Shown here in pieces: positions 1-5,506 of a DNA stretch of 6,156 bases. The stretch spans positions 1 to 6,156 of the forward strand of contig JAEYOU010000057.1 of NCBI GenBank assembly GCA_023411405.1, read 5' to 3'. This DNA is from Pseudomonadota bacterium (GTDB lineage: Bacteria; Myxococcota; Myxococcia; Myxococcales; Anaeromyxobacteraceae). The first letter of the stretch is position 1. Each line of letters begins with the position of its first letter. The notes beneath the pieces were generated by a model. That model was not told the DNA's origin. It did no database searches and worked only from the letters and a program-made list of their open reading frames with translations. The position numbers and the translations under genes were made by a program.

Positions 1-209
1 GCGCCGATCGGATGGCCGCCGGCTACCTCGCCCTCTACGGCGCGCTCGGCGCGCGCCCGCACGTCGAGGTGGGAGCCCCAGGCGCAGCGCGGCGGGAGCC
101 GGCGCACCCCCCGGGGGTCCGAGGGACGCAGGAGCGTCCCCCGGCCGTCCCGATGCGGTCCCGGAGCGACGCCTCCGGTGCGGGGGCGCAACCCCCGTCG
201 GAAAGGTGA
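1..209 (+). CDS. 3' end of an upstream gene, possibly a glycosyltransferase (partial)
   Basis: The reading frame enters from the left edge (first whole codon at 3) and stops at TGA 207-209, so only about 68 residues are visible. The first ~22 residues (ADRMAAGYLALYGALG and onward) have strongly G/C-ending codons and resemble the final helix of GT-B glycosyltransferases, where a basic residue is followed by a YxxxY-type helix. This is a family-style resemblance on very little sequence. From about codon 25 the protein becomes Pro/Ala/Arg/Gly-rich and codon third positions are less biased. This tail coincides with the hairpin cluster at 107-198, so the original C-terminus has probably been extended through non-coding or repeat DNA. 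The next gene starts 7 bases after the stop, which suggests a shared operon. That it is a gene end is fairly likely; the glycosyltransferase identity is tentative. Confidence 0.5.
   Translation, partial: ADRMAAGYLALYGALGARPHVEVGAPGAARREPAHPPGVRGTQERPPAVPMRSRSDASGAGAQPPSER
107..198. repeat. Cluster of GC-rich hairpins
   Basis: Three perfect stem-loops lie in about 75 bases. GGGACGC 123-129 pairs with GCGTCCC 134-140 around a 4-base loop AGGA. CCGGAG 161-166 pairs with CTCCGG 173-178 around a 6-base loop. CGGGGG 181-186 pairs with CCCCCG 192-197 around the loop CGCAA. A competing pairing also exists: CCGGGGG 111-117 with CCCCCGG 138-144, which excludes the first hairpin. No T-run follows, so this is not a classic intrinsic terminator. 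It may be a dispersed GC-rich palindromic element, an mRNA-stabilising or attenuating structure between operon genes, or decayed intergenic DNA that stayed open by chance. The pairing is seen directly; the function is unknown. Confidence 0.6.
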
Positions 210-215
210 CGTCCG

Positions 216-1346
216 GTGAAGATCGCGTTGTTCGTGCACTCGCTGCGATCCTGCTGGAACCACGGGAACGCCCACTTCCTGCGCGGCGTCGCGGCCGAGC
301 TGGCGGCGCGCGGCCACGAGGTCGTCGCCTGGGAGGAGGAGGGCGCGTGGAGCGCGGAGAACCTGGTCCGCGATCACGGCCCGGGGGCGCTCGCGCTCTG
401 GCGCGAGGCGTACCCGGCGCTCGAGGTGCGGACCTATCCGCCGGGCGGCCCGGATCTCGGCGCGGCGCTCGACGGCGTCGCGCTCGCGATCGTGCACGAG
501 TGGAACCGGCCGGAGCTGGTCGCGCGGATCGGCGCCGAGCGGCGGCGGCGCTCCGGCCTGCGGCTCTACTTCCACGACACCCACCACCGCGCGGTGACCC
601 GCCCGGAGGAGCTCTTCCAGTTCGACCTCTCGGAGTACGACGTCGCGCTCGCGTTCGGCGCGGTGCTCCGCGAGGTGTACCTCCGGCGCGGCGCCGCGGC
701 GCGCGTCGAGGTGTGGCACGAGGCGGCGGACGTGCGGGTGTTCGTGCCGCTCGAGGCGGCGCACGACGGCGATCTCGTCTTCGTCGGGAACTTCGGGGAC
801 GACGAGCGGACCGCGGAGCTGCGCGAGTTCCTCCTCGAGCCCGTGCGCGCGCTCGGCCTCGCGGCCACGGTGCACGGCGTCCGCTGGCCGGCGCACGGCC
901 TCGCCGCCCTGGCCGCGGCGGGCGTCGCGTTCGGCGGCTGGCTGCCGAACCACCGCGTCCCCGCGGTCCTCGCGCGTCACCGCGCCGGGGTCCACGTCCC
1001 GCGACGGCCGTACGCCGCCGCGCTCCCCGGCATCCCGACGATCCGGGTGTTCGAGACGCTCGCGTGCGGGGCGCCGCTCGTGACCGCGCCCTGGGAAGAC
1101 GCCGAGGGGCTCTTCCGGCCCGGGCGCGACTACCTCGTCGCGCGGAGCGGAGCGGAGATGGCGCGCCACCTCCGGGCGCTGCGCGAGGAGCCGGAGCTCG
1201 CGCGCGCGGTCGCGCGGAGCGGCCTCGAGACGGTGCGCGCGCGCCACACGGTCGCGCACCGCGTGGACGAGCTGCTCGCGATCCACACGTCGCTCGCCGG
1301 ATCCGGAGTCCCGCGCCGCCCGGCGGCGGAGGCCCTCCCCGCGTAG
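216..1346 (+). CDS. CgeB-like glycosyltransferase (Glyco_trans_1_2 type C-terminal domain)
   Basis: A 376-residue cytoplasmic protein predicted to transfer a sugar from a nucleotide-sugar donor to an unknown acceptor, probably in surface or secreted glycan synthesis. The N-terminal half begins with a beta strand (KIALFVHSL, residues 2-10) followed by SCWNHGNAHFLRG (12-24) and a helix ending in ARGHEVVAW, a typical GT-B first Rossmann unit. The C-terminal half carries GIPTIRVFETLACGAPLV, with Glu280 and Gly285 in the donor-binding region, then a DYLVARSGAEM segment and a helical end with an RARHTVAHRVDELL pattern. This matches the Glyco_trans_1_2 / CgeB style of glycosyltransferase. Residues 12-24 replace the glycine-rich loop of many GT4 enzymes. 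No signal peptide or membrane segment is seen. The start is GTG 216; GAAAGG just upstream (201-206), next to the previous stop, serves as ribosome site with 9 bases of spacing. The stop overlaps the ribosome site of the next gene. Class is confident; sugar and acceptor cannot be told. Confidence 0.85.
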   Translation: MKIALFVHSLRSCWNHGNAHFLRGVAAELAARGHEVVAWEEEGAWSAENLVRDHGPGALALWREAYPALEVRTYPPGGPDLGAALDGVALAIVHEWNRPELVARIGAERRRRSGLRLYFHDTHHRAVTRPEELFQFDLSEYDVALAFGAVLREVYLRRGAAARVEVWHEAADVRVFVPLEAAHDGDLVFVGNFGDDERTAELREFLLEPVRALGLAATVHGVRWPAHGLAALAAAGVAFGGWLPNHRVPAVLARHRAGVHVPRRPYAAALPGIPTIRVFETLACGAPLVTAPWEDAEGLFRPGRDYLVARSGAEMARHLRALREEPELARAVARSGLETVRARHTVAHRVDELLAIHTSLAGSGVPRRPAAEALPA

Positions 1347-1349
1347 GAG
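1345..1349 (+). promoter_or_regulatory. Ribosome binding site AGGAG that fixes a TTG start
   Basis: AGGAG at 1345-1349 overlaps the TAG stop (1344-1346) of the glycosyltransferase and lies 7 bases before TTG 1357. It supports TTG as the real start of the membrane protein and suggests that its translation is coupled to the upstream gene. There is no ATG or GTG in frame nearby that would fit better. Confidence 0.7.
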
Positions 1350-1356
1350 CAGACCC

Positions 1357-2415
1357 TTGGTCCCTGGATCGACGACTCGTTTCCCTGGCGAGGGCGCGGA
1401 GCGCGCCCTCATCTCTCTCGCGGTCGCCGCGGCGGTGGCCCTGCTCTGGGCGGGCCGGACGCTGCTCGTCCCGACCGCGCTCGGGCTCGTGCTCGCCGCG
1501 ACCGTCTCCCCGCTGGTCGGCTGGCTCGAGGCACGGAAGGTGCCCCGCTGGCTGGCGGCGACGATCGGGACGCTCGTGGCGACCGGCGCCGTCGCCGCGC
1601 TCGGCGTCGTGCTCTACCAGTCCGTCTCGGAGCTCTGGGAGCAGCTCCCCTCGTACCAGGTGAGGCTGGACGAGCTCTGGAGCGACGCCCGCCGCCACTT
1701 CCTGCGACTCCAGGCCCAGTCGGAGAAGCTCGTCACCAGCCCCCGCCGCCCCGGCCAGGTCCAGATCCAGGAGAGCGTCCCCTGGGCCAGCCTCCTGCTG
1801 GGCACCGCCGCCGGCGTGGCGACGCTGCTCGGCGAGGCGACCGTGGTCGTGTTCCTCGTCTACTTCGGCCTCGCGGAGGGGCCGCGCTGGGTCGAGAAGA
1901 CGATGATCGTGGCCGGCGCGAAGCGCGACCAGGTCGTCGAAGCGCTCGCCGAGCTCCGGCGGGACGTCGCGCAGTACATGCTCAACCGCGTCGTCCTCAA
2001 CGCGATCCTGGGCGTCGTCACCGCGATCGTCTTCGCGATCTACGGGCTCGAGCACGCCGCGGTCTGGGGGCTCACCACCGGGCTCCTCCACCTCATCCCG
2101 TACATCGGCCCCGCGGTCGGCCTGGTCCTGCCCACCGGGATGGCGCTGCTGCAGTGGGGCTCGCCAGCGCGGGTCCTCGGCGTCGCCGCCATCTACGTCG
2201 TGCTCGTGTCGATCCAGGGGAACGTCGTCGATCCGATCTTCCTGGGGAAGCAGCTCCGTCTGAGCGCGCTGGTGGTGTTCCTGGGTTCGCTGGTCTGGTT
2301 CCTGCTGTGGGGGCCGATCGGCCTGTTCCTCGCGGTCCCGCTGCTCTCGACCCTGCGCGTGGTCTGCAAGCACACGCTGCGGTTCCGGCCCGTGGCGGAG
2401 TTCCTGGCGGAGTGA
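1357..2415 (+). CDS. AI-2E family (UPF0118) membrane transporter
   Basis: A 352-residue inner-membrane protein, close to the usual ~350 residues of the AI-2E transporter family (PF01594). Named members include E. coli TqsA and YdiK; other members have been linked to Na+/H+ antiport, so the substrate here is open. Hydrophobic segments lie at about 17-33, 35-56, 63-86, 145-172, 208-231, 233-265, 269-286 and 303-333. A long polar helical stretch (~87-140) sits between the third and fourth, as is usual for the family. Diagnostic motifs are LIPYIGP (246-252) and QGNVVDPIFLGKQL (from Gln287, with Asp292-Pro293), followed by the WGPIGLFLAVPLL segment near the C-terminus. The N-terminus is short and without a cleavable signal. 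The gene starts 11 bases after the glycosyltransferase stop, so it is almost certainly co-transcribed. No gene for AI-2 synthesis or sensing is visible, so a quorum-sensing role should not be assumed from the name. Confidence 0.92.
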   Translation: MVPGSTTRFPGEGAERALISLAVAAAVALLWAGRTLLVPTALGLVLAATVSPLVGWLEARKVPRWLAATIGTLVATGAVAALGVVLYQSVSELWEQLPSYQVRLDELWSDARRHFLRLQAQSEKLVTSPRRPGQVQIQESVPWASLLLGTAAGVATLLGEATVVVFLVYFGLAEGPRWVEKTMIVAGAKRDQVVEALAELRRDVAQYMLNRVVLNAILGVVTAIVFAIYGLEHAAVWGLTTGLLHLIPYIGPAVGLVLPTGMALLQWGSPARVLGVAAIYVVLVSIQGNVVDPIFLGKQLRLSALVVFLGSLVWFLLWGPIGLFLAVPLLSTLRVVCKHTLRFRPVAEFLAE

Positions 2416-2488
2416 GGCCGAGCGGGGCCCCCACCTCGCCCTTCACTGTACGCGGAATGCCCCTCCGCGGGCGCCCTGTTCCGCCACC

Positions 2489-4249
2489 GTGCACGCGTCC
2501 TCCCCACGCAAGCCTTCGCTCCGCAGGGCGATGGAGTTCCTCCGCCCGTACCGCGGGAGCGTGACCCTGCTCCTCGTCCTCGCCGTGGCGCTCGCGGCGG
2601 TGAACGCCGCGGAGCCGCTGGCGCTGCGCTCGGCCTTCGACGCGCTCGCCGTGCGGGAGGGGAAGAGCCCGCTCGCCCGGGCACTCCTCGCGCTGGTGGC
2701 GCTGGGGCTCGGCCGCGAGGCGCTCGCCGCCTGCTCCAACTGGCTCACCTGGCGCACGCGCATCGGCATCCAGTACGGGCTCACCGAGGCCACGGTGGGG
2801 CGGCTCCACCAGCTCCCCGTGAGCTTCCACAAGGCCGAGGGCGTCGGCGCGCTGATGACCCGGCTCGACCGGTCCATCCAGGGGCTCGTGGGCGCGCTCG
2901 CCGACCTCGCGTTCAACGCCCTCCCCGCGCTCGTCTACCTGGTGCTCTCGGTGGCGGTGATGCTGCGGCTCGAGTGGCGCCTCGCGGTGCTCGTGCTCGT
3001 CTTCGCGCCCGTGCCGGCGCTGGTGGCGCGCCTCGCCGCGCCGATGCAGACCCGGCGCGAACGGAGCCTGCTGGAGCGCTGGGTGAACATCTACTCTCGG
3101 TTCAACGAGGTCCTGGCCGGGATCGTCACGGTCAAGAGCTTCACCATGGAGGAGGCCGAGAAGCGGCGGTTCCTCTCGGAGGTGAACGGCGCCAACGAGG
3201 TGGTGATCCGGGGCGTGGGGGTGGACTCCGGGGTGGGCGCGGCCCAGAACCTCGCCCAGATCGCCGCCCGGGTCGCGGCGCTCGTCGTCGGCGGCGGCCT
3301 CGTGCTCGCCGGCGACATGACCGTGGGCACCCTGGTGGCCTTCCTCGGCTACGTGGGCGGGCTGTTCGGGCCGGTGCTCGGCCTCGCCGGGACGTACAAG
3401 TCGATCCGCACCGCGCGCGTCTCGCTCGAGGAGGTGTACGGCATCCTCGACGCGCAGGATCTCCTCGGGGACGCGCCCGACGCCGTGGACGTGGTGGGGC
3501 TGCGGGGCGACCTGGCGTGGGAGGGCGTCCGGTTCGGCTTCGGCGACGGGCCGCCGGTGCTCGACGGCGTGGACCTCCGGGTCCGGGCGGGCGAGCGCGT
3601 CGCGATCGTCGGCCCGTCCGGCTCCGGGAAGTCCACGCTGGTCTCGCTGCTCCAGCGGTTCCACGACCCCGCGGAGGGCGCCGTGCGCGTGGACGGGATC
3701 GACGTGCGCCGCCTCAAGCAGCTCTCGCTGCGGCGACAGGTGGGCGTCGTCTTCCAGGACTCGATGCTGTTCAACGAGACCGTCCGGGCCAACATCGCCT
3801 ACGGCCGCCCGTCCGCCACCCGGGCCGAGATCGAGGCGGCGGCCCGGGCCGCCAACGCGCACGACTTCATCCTGCGGCTCCCGCAGGGCTACGAGACCGT
3901 CGTCGGCGAGCGCGGCTGCCGCCTCTCGGTCGGGGAGCGCCAGCGCATCTCGATCGCGCGGACGCTGCTCAAGGATCCCGCCGTCCTGATCCTCGACGAG
4001 CCCACCTCGGCCCTCGACGCGGAGTCGGAGGCGCTGGTGAGCGAGGCGCTGGAGCGCGTGGCGCACGGGCGGACCACGCTGGTCATCGCCCACCGGCTCT
4101 CCACCGTGGTCGGCGCCGACCGGATCGTGGTGCTCGAGCGCGGGCGGATCGTCGAGCAGGGGAGCCACCGCGAGCTGGTGGCGGCCGGCGGGACCTACGC
4201 CGGGCTGGTCGCCCGGCAGACGAAGGGGTTCTTCCCGCTCGCGGCCTGA
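2489..4249 (+). CDS. ABC exporter, fused membrane and ATPase domains (half-transporter)
   Basis: A 586-residue type IV ABC exporter subunit of the MsbA/BmrA kind, expected to act as a homodimer (or with an unseen partner) in the inner membrane, moving a lipid, drug, peptide or glycolipid outward using ATP. The membrane domain is about residues 15-310: an N-terminal amphipathic 'elbow' with FLRPYRG, then six hydrophobic segments (roughly 25-43, 60-80, 137-162, 166-186, 249-272, 278-300). The ATPase domain follows: aromatic A-loop near Phe349/Phe351, Walker A GPSGSGKST 375-383, Q-loop Gln423, signature LSVGE 479-483, Walker B ending Asp503 with catalytic Glu504, D-loop SALD 507-510 and switch His535. 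All ATPase residues are present, so it should be active. The signature is LSVGE rather than LSGGQ, a variant also known in other exporters. The start is GTG 2489, which keeps the elbow helix, but no clear ribosome site precedes it; ATG 2531 is an alternative. It lies 73 bases after the AI-2E gene in the same direction. Export of a glycan or lipid made by the neighbouring enzymes is plausible but unproven. Confidence 0.93.
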   Translation: MHASSPRKPSLRRAMEFLRPYRGSVTLLLVLAVALAAVNAAEPLALRSAFDALAVREGKSPLARALLALVALGLGREALAACSNWLTWRTRIGIQYGLTEATVGRLHQLPVSFHKAEGVGALMTRLDRSIQGLVGALADLAFNALPALVYLVLSVAVMLRLEWRLAVLVLVFAPVPALVARLAAPMQTRRERSLLERWVNIYSRFNEVLAGIVTVKSFTMEEAEKRRFLSEVNGANEVVIRGVGVDSGVGAAQNLAQIAARVAALVVGGGLVLAGDMTVGTLVAFLGYVGGLFGPVLGLAGTYKSIRTARVSLEEVYGILDAQDLLGDAPDAVDVVGLRGDLAWEGVRFGFGDGPPVLDGVDLRVRAGERVAIVGPSGSGKSTLVSLLQRFHDPAEGAVRVDGIDVRRLKQLSLRRQVGVVFQDSMLFNETVRANIAYGRPSATRAEIEAAARAANAHDFILRLPQGYETVVGERGCRLSVGERQRISIARTLLKDPAVLILDEPTSALDAESEALVSEALERVAHGRTTLVIAHRLSTVVGADRIVVLERGRIVEQGSHRELVAAGGTYAGLVARQTKGFFPLAA

Positions 4250-4251
4250 TC

Positions 4252-4267
4252 CGCCGCGCGGGCGGCG
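4252..4267 (+). terminator. Weak terminator-like hairpin after the ABC gene
   Basis: CGCCGC 4252-4257 pairs with GCGGCG 4262-4267 around a 4-base loop, three bases after the ABC stop codon. No T-run follows (the nearest T-rich bases are at 4286-4288), so intrinsic termination is uncertain. In DNA this GC-rich such hairpins also arise by chance. Confidence 0.3.
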
Positions 4268-4367
4268 CGGTGGCCGATCCCTAGATTTCGGGCGACAGCG
4301 GCGCGGCGCGGGCGGGGCCCTGGGCCTCTTCACCCTCCGCTCGCTCTCCCGGCTCCTCACCGCGCGC

Positions 4368-4392
4368 GGGCGCGGGCGCCCCTGTCGCCTTT
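4368..4392 (+). terminator. Possible terminator hairpin upstream of the sigma factor gene
   Basis: GGGCG 4368-4372 and CGCCC 4377-4381 form a 5-pair stem with loop CGGG, followed by CCTGTCGCCTTTA, which is only mildly T-rich. It could end transcription from the ABC operon. The support is weak because the surrounding sequence is almost pure G/C. Confidence 0.25.
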
Positions 4393-4457
4393 ACGGCCTC
4401 GGCTCCGGCGGACTTACAGCGCCCGCGACCGGGATCGCTCGAACCCGGCGGAATCCT

Positions 4458-4467
4458 GCGTCGACGC
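4458..4467. promoter_or_regulatory. 10-base perfect palindrome upstream of the sigma factor gene
   Basis: GCGTCGACGC is its own reverse complement and lies 64 bases before the ATG at 4532. A dyad here could be a repressor or activator site, but a palindrome of this length made mainly of CG steps also arises by chance in such DNA. No regulator can be named. Confidence 0.2.
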
Positions 4468-4521
4468 GCTGGGCACGCTCATTGCGAGCGGGGTGAAGTC
4501 GCACACGCCCACACGTCCGCC

Positions 4522-4527
4522 AGGAGG
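4522..4527 (+). promoter_or_regulatory. Strong Shine-Dalgarno AGGAGG deciding the sigma factor start
   Basis: AGGAGG sits 4 bases before ATG 4532. An in-frame GTG at 4493 would add 13 residues, but this site would then lie inside the coding region and the extra residues do not look like part of the sigma family, so ATG 4532 is preferred. Confidence 0.8.
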
Positions 4528-4531
4528 ACCG

Positions 4532-5431
4532 ATGAACCGAGCTCCCACCGCCAGCAGCACCCTCGACCAGTACCTCCGCGAGATCAACCAGGTCCCGCTG
4601 CTCACGGTCGAGGAGGAGCGGCGGCTCGCCCGCCAGTTCCGTGGGGAGGGGGACAAGCGGGCGGGCCACCGGCTGGTCGAGGCCAACCTGCGCTTCGTGG
4701 TGAAGGTCGCGTTCGAGTACCGCTCGTACGGGCTGCGGATGGCGGACCTCATCCAGGAGGGGAACATCGGCCTGATGAAGGCCGTGCAGAAGTTCGATCC
4801 GGACAAGGAGATCCGGCTCATCTCGTACGCGGTCTGGTGGATCCGTGCCTACATCCAGAACCACATCCTGAAGTCCTGGTCGCTCGTGAAGATCGGGACC
4901 ACGCAGGCGCAGCGGAAGCTGTTCTTCTCGCTCGCCCGCACCCGGCACGAGATCGAGCGGCTCACCCCCGGCGCGAGCCTCGACGAGGGCGTCGATCCCG
5001 CGGCGGTCGCGAAGAAGCTGCGGGTGCGGCCGAGCGACGTCGTCGAGATGACCCAGCGCATGGAGGGGCGCGACCTCTCCCTCGACGCTCCCGTGGCCGA
5101 CGGCACCAGCACGCACCTCGAGTTCACCGCCTCCGGCGGCGAGGGGCAGGACGCCGAGCTGGCGCAGGCCCAGGAGGAGGCGCTCATCAACCGGAAGGTC
5201 GCCGAGGCCCTGGCGCGGCTCGACCCGCGCGAGCGCCACATCGTCGAGGCCCGGATCATGGGCGACGGCAAGGAGACCCTCCGGGATCTCGGCCACCACT
5301 TCGGGTTCTCGCGCGAGCGGGCCCGCCAGCTCGAGATCCGCGCGCTCGACAAGCTCCGCCGCGAGCTCGAGCCGCTGGCGAGCGAGGTGGGGTGGCCCCT
5401 GGGGGCGGATGGGAACGCGGTCGCGGAGTGA
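4532..5431 (+). CDS. rpoH: RNA polymerase sigma factor, sigma-32 (RpoH) type
   Basis: A 299-residue alternative sigma factor that directs RNA polymerase to its own promoter class, in RpoH proteins mainly those of chaperone and protease genes. Residues 11-36 (LDQYLREINQVPLLTVEEE) are region 1.2; 48-83 (LVEANLRFVVKVAFEY, then DLIQEGNIGLMKAV) are regions 2.1-2.2; 85-115 hold region 2.3-2.4 with YAVWWIRAYIQ. The RpoH-box motif QRKLFFSLA begins at Gln127, a feature that separates this family from RpoD. Region 4 is at the C-terminus, with LDPRERHIVEARI and the helix-turn-helix TLRDLGHHFGFSRERARQLEIRAL from Thr249. Length matches RpoH (~285-300) and no large non-conserved insert is present, unlike RpoD. 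The usual Asn of LFFNL is Ser133 here. Myxobacteria also have RpoH-like developmental sigma factors (Myxococcus SigB and SigC), so it may be such a paralogue and not the sole heat-shock factor. The gene stands alone with its own leader and is convergent with the reductase gene. Confidence 0.88.
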   Translation: MNRAPTASSTLDQYLREINQVPLLTVEEERRLARQFRGEGDKRAGHRLVEANLRFVVKVAFEYRSYGLRMADLIQEGNIGLMKAVQKFDPDKEIRLISYAVWWIRAYIQNHILKSWSLVKIGTTQAQRKLFFSLARTRHEIERLTPGASLDEGVDPAAVAKKLRVRPSDVVEMTQRMEGRDLSLDAPVADGTSTHLEFTASGGEGQDAELAQAQEEALINRKVAEALARLDPRERHIVEARIMGDGKETLRDLGHHFGFSRERARQLEIRALDKLRRELEPLASEVGWPLGADGNAVAE

Positions 5432-5442
5432 AGGGGCGAGAA

Positions 5443-5467
5443 GCCGGGTGCGGGACCCGCTCCCGGT
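5443..5467. terminator. Probable bidirectional terminator between rpoH and the reductase
   Basis: CCGGG 5444-5448 pairs with CCCGG 5462-5466, a T-T mismatch follows (5449/5461), then GCGG 5450-5453 pairs with CCGC 5457-5460 around loop GAC. A G-T pair (5443/5467) can extend it. It is followed on the plus strand by TCTTCCCT and on the minus strand by CTTCTCGCCCCTT, both mildly T-rich. It starts 11 bases after the rpoH stop and about 40 bases after the reductase stop, which suits two convergent genes. Confidence 0.5.
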
Positions 5468-5506
5468 CTTCCCTCGGGCACGGGCACGCAAGCGGCTACG
5501 GCTCGT

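Larger units (their letters stand above)
4250..4531. other. Non-coding stretch and leader of the rpoH-type gene
   Basis: These 282 bases separate the ABC gene from the sigma factor. I find no convincing gene, and codon-position bias is lost. Structures seen are a hairpin at 4252-4267, a second at 4368-4381 (GGGCG, loop CGGG, CGCCC) followed by CCTGTCGCCTTTA, a perfect 10-base palindrome GCGTCGACGC at 4458-4467, and a 5-pair hairpin CGCTC-ATTGC-GAGCG at 4476-4490. The sigma-factor promoter should lie here, but no clear -35/-10 pair stands out. TTTACG 4390-4395 and CTTACA 4413-4418 have 17-base spacing but match the -10 consensus poorly. No CIRCE repeat (TTAGCACTC/GAGTGCTAA) is present. Confidence 0.5.

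Noticed and set aside
206..1663. 485-codon plus-strand frame covering the glycosyltransferase and the start of the AI-2E gene
   Set aside because: The product is Arg/Gly/Pro/Ala-rich and shifted against two well-recognised proteins, so it is a frame shadow.
1357..2415. Quorum-sensing (AI-2) export role for the AI-2E family protein
   Set aside because: The family name comes from one member; others have different roles, and no AI-2 genes are seen here.
2974..4284. 436-codon plus-strand frame inside the ABC gene
   Set aside because: The Arg/Gly/Ala-rich product is an off-frame reading of the ATPase domain.
2093..4360. 755-codon open frame on the minus strand opposite the ABC gene
   Set aside because: It mirrors the ABC exporter, which has every expected motif. 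Its product is rich in Arg, His, Glu and Pro with no recognisable domain, as expected for the complement of G/C-ending codons in high-GC DNA.
4390..4418. Sigma-70 promoter TTTACG / CTTACA with 17-base spacing
   Set aside because: The -10 match is poor and nothing else supports it, so it is not listed as a promoter.
4493..4531. GTG 4493 as start of the sigma factor
   Set aside because: AGGAGG at 4522-4527 fits ATG 4532 and would otherwise be inside the gene.
4391..5491. 366-codon minus-strand frame opposite the sigma factor
   Set aside because: It is antisense to an unmistakable sigma factor and has low-complexity Arg/Leu/Glu/Asp-rich sequence with no domain.
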